Positions 60,163 to 64,000 of a stretch of DNA of 64,000 bases are shown here, one piece after another. The DNA is from Paenibacillus odorifer (GTDB taxonomy: Bacteria; Bacillota; Bacilli; Paenibacillales; Paenibacillaceae), in the NCBI RefSeq assembly GCF_000758725.1, contig NZ_CP009428.1, positions 3,968,001-4,032,000 on the forward strand, written 5' to 3'. The notes under the pieces are model-generated. The model had not been told where the DNA came from and did no database searches. It saw only the letters and a program-made list of their open reading frames with translations. Position 1 is the stretch's first letter, and each line of letters opens with the position of its first letter. Both the position numbers and the translations under genes were made by a program.

Positions 60163-61839
60163 TTATACTGAATAATGATCTAATGAGATCTGAATTCCAT
60201 TAAGCTGAGCTTGCGGTAACTCTGACTCCCTACTAATACTCAGAACTAAGCTTTCACCATCCATGTTGATATAATTCGCTGCTAATACCTCTCCCACTTC
60301 GAAATTCCTTTCTTTATGAGCCATAGCTGCGGCAAAAGCCTCTAAACCAATAATACCACATTCGGCAGCTTTCTTAATGCCCAATGCTTCAACGATCACA
60401 CCACCCGGCATCCCTGCGACTGATACCTCTATGAATCTGGACCGTTCCTGCAGCTGATAAGAGTGAGATAAATAAATAACAACATACGTCTCACCAACCT
60501 GCCCGTACAATGTGTTAGGCTCTTGTTTCCATTCCCCTTGGGGAAGTACACCGATGATCGTATTCTTTTCACCCTGGGGGATTGGGAATAGAGAAATGAT
60601 GACATTCTTGTGATAGAGAACCTCCATATAACGGCTTTGATGGCGGGGATCTCCCTCATTGTAGCCTTGTCCCGGGTGGAAGAAATACAGCTGATTTGCG
60701 CCTCCCTCTCCACTCACAGGTAACGAAAAAGCCCAGCGAAGCTGCTCATTATCGAATTCCTCAACCCGCTCCCACATCCCGCCTGCTGCAAACTCTTCTG
60801 TAATATAAGCATAGGAATGAAGCAAAGGCTGCGGCTGTGGATCCGTTGGGACAACCTTCTGAGTAATCTTCCTTACTTCCACTGGTGACTGGTGATTCAT
60901 GGCTGCGGCTAATATTTCATCGGATGCTTGATAGAATAATAAACCGGCATACTCCGTGCGCGGCATCATCTCAGGCAGCTGGAAATCTCCAAACTGAACA
61001 TAATCATGAAGCACATTAGCATCGCCGGGAACATCATGCGGCCAGCCTCTAGAATGCGCACCAACCCAAGCGCCACGCAGATAGAATTCAGCTCGTACAT
61101 TCCATAAATGGTCAAGCATTTCTTTAAGGCTTGTAGTAAGCTCCGTATCCTCAGGCGGGACAAGTTCCAACGCACAGGTGAATGCCTGCACCCAATGCCA
61201 AAACCACGGAAGACTGCCGTATTCCGGCATCCCTTTAGTACGAATATAAGCCAGTGTATCCTTCAGACTCTGCCGGCCATCCTCAAGCAATATTTCATCC
61301 GCAAACATGGTGCCAAAAATCAGCTTAGCAGCTGTATATTTAGCTTCATGATGCCCAAAAGTAACCACCGGCTTACGGTAGAAATCACTGCGATAAATAT
61401 GTCCAAACGCTGTATTCAGAACTATGCGAAGTTGAGCGTTTAATGCTCCTCCGTATCTTTTGCAAAAATACGCCAGCAGGTTGCCCATAAGCTCCACTGG
61501 TAACTCATGCGGTGACGCATCTCGCGGCACTGGATTTAATCCGAGTGGCCAATGGCCGTATAACTCCGTGCCAGGCTGCCGGTTCTGAAGCATTAAGATC
61601 TCCAGCAGCACATCCTGTGCTTTCTGTTTCGCTTGCTCACGATCAAAAGGCAGCTCAAATGAATCATCAACAGCCGCTGCAAAAAGATACGAAGCATAAT
61701 AAAAGTTATTTCGCACATCATCATGGAACCAGAGTCCACTTTCCAATAAAGAGCGTTGCTCCGCTTCCAGTGCTATATTAAAAATAATTTCTTGCTGACG
61801 TTCCTTATAAGTACTCTGGATATTTTTCAACCCCGGCAT
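60163..61839 (-). CDS. Uncharacterised lyase-like protein beside kduI
   Basis: A 558-residue protein without a signal peptide. The first 330 residues are helix-rich with repeated aromatic motifs (WFHDDVRNNFYYASYLF, FGHHEAKYTAAKLIFG, PWFWHWVQAF and GAHSRGWPHDVPGD), as in alpha/alpha toroids of polysaccharide lyases and unsaturated glucuronyl hydrolases; the remaining part is beta-rich. H and Y/W residues in these motifs are plausible active-site residues. It is divergent from kduI, which makes the downstream metabolite of such lyases usable. I cannot name its family; a cytoplasmic lyase or hydrolase of uronate oligomers is the best guess. Confidence 0.55.
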   Translation of the reverse strand: MPGLKNIQSTYKERQQEIIFNIALEAEQRSLLESGLWFHDDVRNNFYYASYLFAAAVDDSFELPFDREQAKQKAQDVLLEILMLQNRQPGTELYGHWPLGLNPVPRDASPHELPVELMGNLLAYFCKRYGGALNAQLRIVLNTAFGHIYRSDFYRKPVVTFGHHEAKYTAAKLIFGTMFADEILLEDGRQSLKDTLAYIRTKGMPEYGSLPWFWHWVQAFTCALELVPPEDTELTTSLKEMLDHLWNVRAEFYLRGAWVGAHSRGWPHDVPGDANVLHDYVQFGDFQLPEMMPRTEYAGLLFYQASDEILAAAMNHQSPVEVRKITQKVVPTDPQPQPLLHSYAYITEEFAAGGMWERVEEFDNEQLRWAFSLPVSGEGGANQLYFFHPGQGYNEGDPRHQSRYMEVLYHKNVIISLFPIPQGEKNTIIGVLPQGEWKQEPNTLYGQVGETYVVIYLSHSYQLQERSRFIEVSVAGMPGGVIVEALGIKKAAECGIIGLEAFAAAMAHKERNFEVGEVLAANYINMDGESLVLSISRESELPQAQLNGIQISLDHYSV

Positions 61840-62068
61840 TACTTTTCAACCTCCATCATTTCAGTTTTATATCATCTTCCGGCATTCATGAAAATCGAGC
61901 ATAATAGCTCTATTGTGCACACTTTCCGTTCATTTTGCAATTGGAAAAACCAATAAATAAACATAAATAAACGAAAGAGAAAAGATTAGTACTTGTAAAA
62001 TGAACATAAATGGACTAAAGTGTACCTATACGAACGATAATATGTACACAAAGGAGATTGAACATTCA
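61840..62068. promoter_or_regulatory. Divergent control region of the kdu locus
   Basis: It is AT-rich, with GTGTAC (62020-62025) and GTACAC (62044-62049) as an inverted pair 18 nt apart just before kduI, and GAGC/GCTC at 61899-61912 as a smaller one. Clear -35/-10 pairs are not visible. The DeoR-type regulator of the operon is the obvious candidate to bind here. Confidence 0.35.
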
Positions 62069-62902
62069 ATGGAAAGACGTTTCGCATCCCATCCTAATGA
62101 AGTAAAACAATTTGACACTGAGCGCCTCCGTAAGGAATTCCACATTCCCGTTATTTTTGCACCAGATGAGCTAAAGCTTGTCCTAACCCATGAAGATCGT
62201 ATGATCGTTGGTGGAGCTAATCCTGTAAAAGAAGAGGTTGCGCTTACTACTGACCTTAAAGAACTTGGGGTTACTTATTTCTTGGAACGCCGTGAACTGG
62301 GCATCATCAATGTCGGTGGTAAAGGCTCCGTGGTTGTAGATGGCACAGAATATGAAGTAGATTTCAAAGAATGTCTTTATGTAGGTCAAGGTTCTAAAGA
62401 TGTAGTCTTCAAAAGTGCAGACGCTTCCAAACCTGCTAAATTCTATTTGAATTCTGCTCCTGCCCATCAGTCCTACCCTACTACCAAAACCACACTGGCC
62501 GATTCTGAATCCGGTGCGATGGGTGGTCTGGAGAACTCTAACGAGCGGACAATCCACCGCTTCATTCACACAAATGGTGTGCAAAGTGCCCAACTGGTTA
62601 TGGGTATGACCCAACTGAAACCAGGCAGCATGTGGAACACAATGCCAGCACATACCCATCCACGCCGGATGGAAGCCTATTTCTATTTTGATCTTCCGGA
62701 CGATTCCGTTGTATTCCACTTGATGGGAGAACCTGACGAAACCCGCCATATCGTAATGCATAACGAACAAGCGGTTATTTCTCCAAGCTGGTCCATCCAC
62801 AGTGGTGTCGGCACTCATAACTATACTTTTATCTGGAGTATGGCTGGCGATAATAAAAGATATGATGATATGGACCCCGTATCCATGAAAGAATTACAAT
62901 AG
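62069..62902 (+). CDS. kduI: 5-dehydro-4-deoxy-D-glucuronate isomerase
   Basis: A 277-residue cupin enzyme that turns 5-keto-4-deoxyuronate, from pectin, alginate or hyaluronan lyase products, into 2,5-diketo-3-deoxygluconate. Zinc ligands H195, H197, E202 (PAHTHPRRME) and H244 align one position from the E. coli ligands H196, H198, E203 and H245. The ATG starting MERRFASHP is chosen because relatives begin there and are about 278 long; AAAGGAG is 12 nt upstream. Longer frames would add 23 unrelated residues. It heads a kduI-deoR-kduD unit. Confidence 0.93.
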   Translation: MERRFASHPNEVKQFDTERLRKEFHIPVIFAPDELKLVLTHEDRMIVGGANPVKEEVALTTDLKELGVTYFLERRELGIINVGGKGSVVVDGTEYEVDFKECLYVGQGSKDVVFKSADASKPAKFYLNSAPAHQSYPTTKTTLADSESGAMGGLENSNERTIHRFIHTNGVQSAQLVMGMTQLKPGSMWNTMPAHTHPRRMEAYFYFDLPDDSVVFHLMGEPDETRHIVMHNEQAVISPSWSIHSGVGTHNYTFIWSMAGDNKRYDDMDPVSMKELQ

Positions 62903-62936
62903 AGATAAATCAATTACGGAAAGATGAGGCAGGCGG

Positions 62937-63692
62937 ATGAACCCGATACGACGACACGAGATGATTATGGAAGTTATGCTGAACCAAAAAGATGTAACGG
63001 TGAATGAACTGAGCGATAAGCTTCAGGTTACTGGAAAAACAATACGTGAGGATTTAAGTAGGCTGGAGGAACAAGGACTGATCGTACGTGTACATGGCGG
63101 AGCTGTGCTGGCACAAAGCGACCAGTTTGGTATTTTGCCCTCCAAGGACCCGCTGGATAAATACTCTGACGAGAAGACGGAGATTGCCTTGCGTGCGCTT
63201 GCTCATATTGAACCGGACGATATTATCGCTCTTGACGGCGGTAGCACCACGCTTGAAATTGCTCGGCGTCTGGACAATATGCCACTAACGGTAGTCACCA
63301 ATGATGTATACATCATCAGCGAACTGGTTCCCAAAGATAACATCCGTCTGGTCGTTCCCGGTGGTTATCGTGTCCGTAATATGTTGGCTGGTCCTGAAGC
63401 CGTCTCCTATGTACAAAAGCTTAATATTCAAAAAGCATTCCTTTCTTCGACTGCTATTCATATAGAGCATGGACTCTCCATTTATACAGGAGATTTAATT
63501 GAGTTCAAGCAAGCCCTTGTATCTACAGCCCGTAAGGTATTCGCGGTTGTAGATCATCATAAATTCGGCCATACTGCACTGCGTACCTTCGCTTCCCTAC
63601 AAGAAGTTGACGTGATCCTGACGGACAAAGGGCTCTCCCCCGAAACGGCAGAACAGTTCCGCAGTGCAGGCGTTACAATTGAATGCGGGTAA
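62937..63692 (+). CDS. DeoR-family transcriptional regulator
   Basis: A 251-residue regulator with an N-terminal helix-turn-helix (VTVNELSDKLQVTGKTIREDL, then RVHGGAVL) and a DeoR C-terminal sensor domain (DIIALDGGSTTLEIARRL, FLSSTAIHIEHGLSIYTGD, KVFAVVDHHKFG). The sensor resembles ribose-5-phosphate isomerase folds and binds a sugar phosphate. It is placed between kduI and kduD and most likely controls the operon. GAGG lies shortly before the ATG. Confidence 0.88.
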   Translation: MNPIRRHEMIMEVMLNQKDVTVNELSDKLQVTGKTIREDLSRLEEQGLIVRVHGGAVLAQSDQFGILPSKDPLDKYSDEKTEIALRALAHIEPDDIIALDGGSTTLEIARRLDNMPLTVVTNDVYIISELVPKDNIRLVVPGGYRVRNMLAGPEAVSYVQKLNIQKAFLSSTAIHIEHGLSIYTGDLIEFKQALVSTARKVFAVVDHHKFGHTALRTFASLQEVDVILTDKGLSPETAEQFRSAGVTIECG

Positions 63693-63737
63693 AAACCCGG
63701 AATAACAATCCATTTACAATAAAGGGGCGTAATTTAT

Positions 63738-64000
63738 ATGTCATCATTATTCAGCTTGGCAGGTAAAACAGCTATTGTAACAGGCGCAGCTCAAGGTCTT
63801 GGACAAGGAATCGCGCTTGCATTTGCAGAAGCCGGTGCAGATGTTGCATCAGTCTCCCTTAATTCGAGTGAAGAAACTGTAAATGCAGCAAAAGCTTTTG
63901 GAGTAAAAGCAGTTAGTATCGAATCTGACTTAAGTGATCATAGCAAGCTGCAAAGCACTTTTGACCAAGCGTTAGAGCTGACCGGACATGTTGACATTCT
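63738..64000 (+). CDS. kduD: 2-dehydro-3-deoxy-D-gluconate 5-dehydrogenase, N-terminal part
   Basis: Only 87 codons are in the window; the gene continues past the right edge. The start MSSLFSLAGKTAIVTGAAQ with TGAAQGLGQGIA (15-26) is an SDR nucleotide-binding loop close to KduD proteins, which reduce the diketo product of KduI to 2-keto-3-deoxygluconate. AAAGGGG lies 10 nt upstream of the ATG. The position behind kduI supports the assignment over a generic SDR. Confidence 0.8.
   Translation, partial: MSSLFSLAGKTAIVTGAAQGLGQGIALAFAEAGADVASVSLNSSEETVNAAKAFGVKAVSIESDLSDHSKLQSTFDQALELTGHVDI

Noticed and set aside
62183..62818. Long open frame antisense to kduI
   Set aside because: It lies wholly within a well-supported gene, has no ribosome-binding site and its product shows no recognisable domain.

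Overview
The window reads as a Firmicute chromosome, most likely Paenibacillus. Ribosome-binding sites are strong (AGGAGG type) and TTG/GTG starts are frequent. Sugar transporters are of the Lpl/Yte/Ytc kind, paired with YesM/YesN-like two-component regulators and large AraC-type sensors. A GH52 beta-xylosidase and a multi-domain secreted lyase with a FIMAH module are also typical of that genus. I see no rRNA, tRNA, CRISPR array, insertion sequence or complete prophage.

Layout. (1) 1-970: the start of a flavin-dependent monooxygenase gene, then about 850 bp of non-coding DNA full of short repeats. (2) 971-16863: a cell-surface polysaccharide cluster, transcribed leftwards from a chain-length protein and tyrosine kinase through flippase, polymerase/ligase, one glycosyltransferase, a UDP-sugar 4,6-dehydratase, an LCP ligase, a PglC-sized phosphosugar transferase, two acyl/aminoacyl transferases and an aminotransferase. 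A beta-helix gene on the opposite strand separates these from an epimerase and a membrane O-acyltransferase. The enzyme set suggests a bacillosamine-type first sugar and a wall-anchored polymer. (3) 17114-23727: small regulatory and stress modules, namely PadR plus membrane protein, SDR divergent from TetR, a DrrAB-type ABC exporter, and SRPBCC plus ArsR; three have clear inverted-repeat operators. (4) 23940-37004: a polysaccharide-use locus with AraC sensor-regulator, two permeases, binding lipoprotein, intracellular GH28 enzyme and a 1839-residue secreted alginate-lyase-like protein, with a cre site at the promoter. (5) 37213-41300: a glycosyltransferase/PlsY-like pair, then an MFS transporter and ROK regulator behind a perfect 24-bp inverted repeat. 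(6) 41459-51562: GH52 beta-xylosidase, divergent AraC regulator, a second sugar ABC transporter and its YesMN-like two-component system. (7) 51887-59762: MarR/MFS pair, YdcF, YbaK, a YolD-like protein, an Ada DNA-repair operon, a RacA/MerR-like protein and aspartase. (8) 60163-64000: a lyase-like protein divergent from kduI, a DeoR regulator and kduD, the pathway for unsaturated uronates.

Regions 4, 6 and 8 fit together. Extracellular lyase products are imported and trimmed inside the cell by GH28 and GH52 enzymes, and unsaturated uronates are processed by KduI and KduD. Two of the solute-binding-protein genes are followed by a strong intercistronic hairpin, which would leave more binding protein than permease. 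Start codons were chosen by Shine-Dalgarno spacing, so several differ from the longest open frame.
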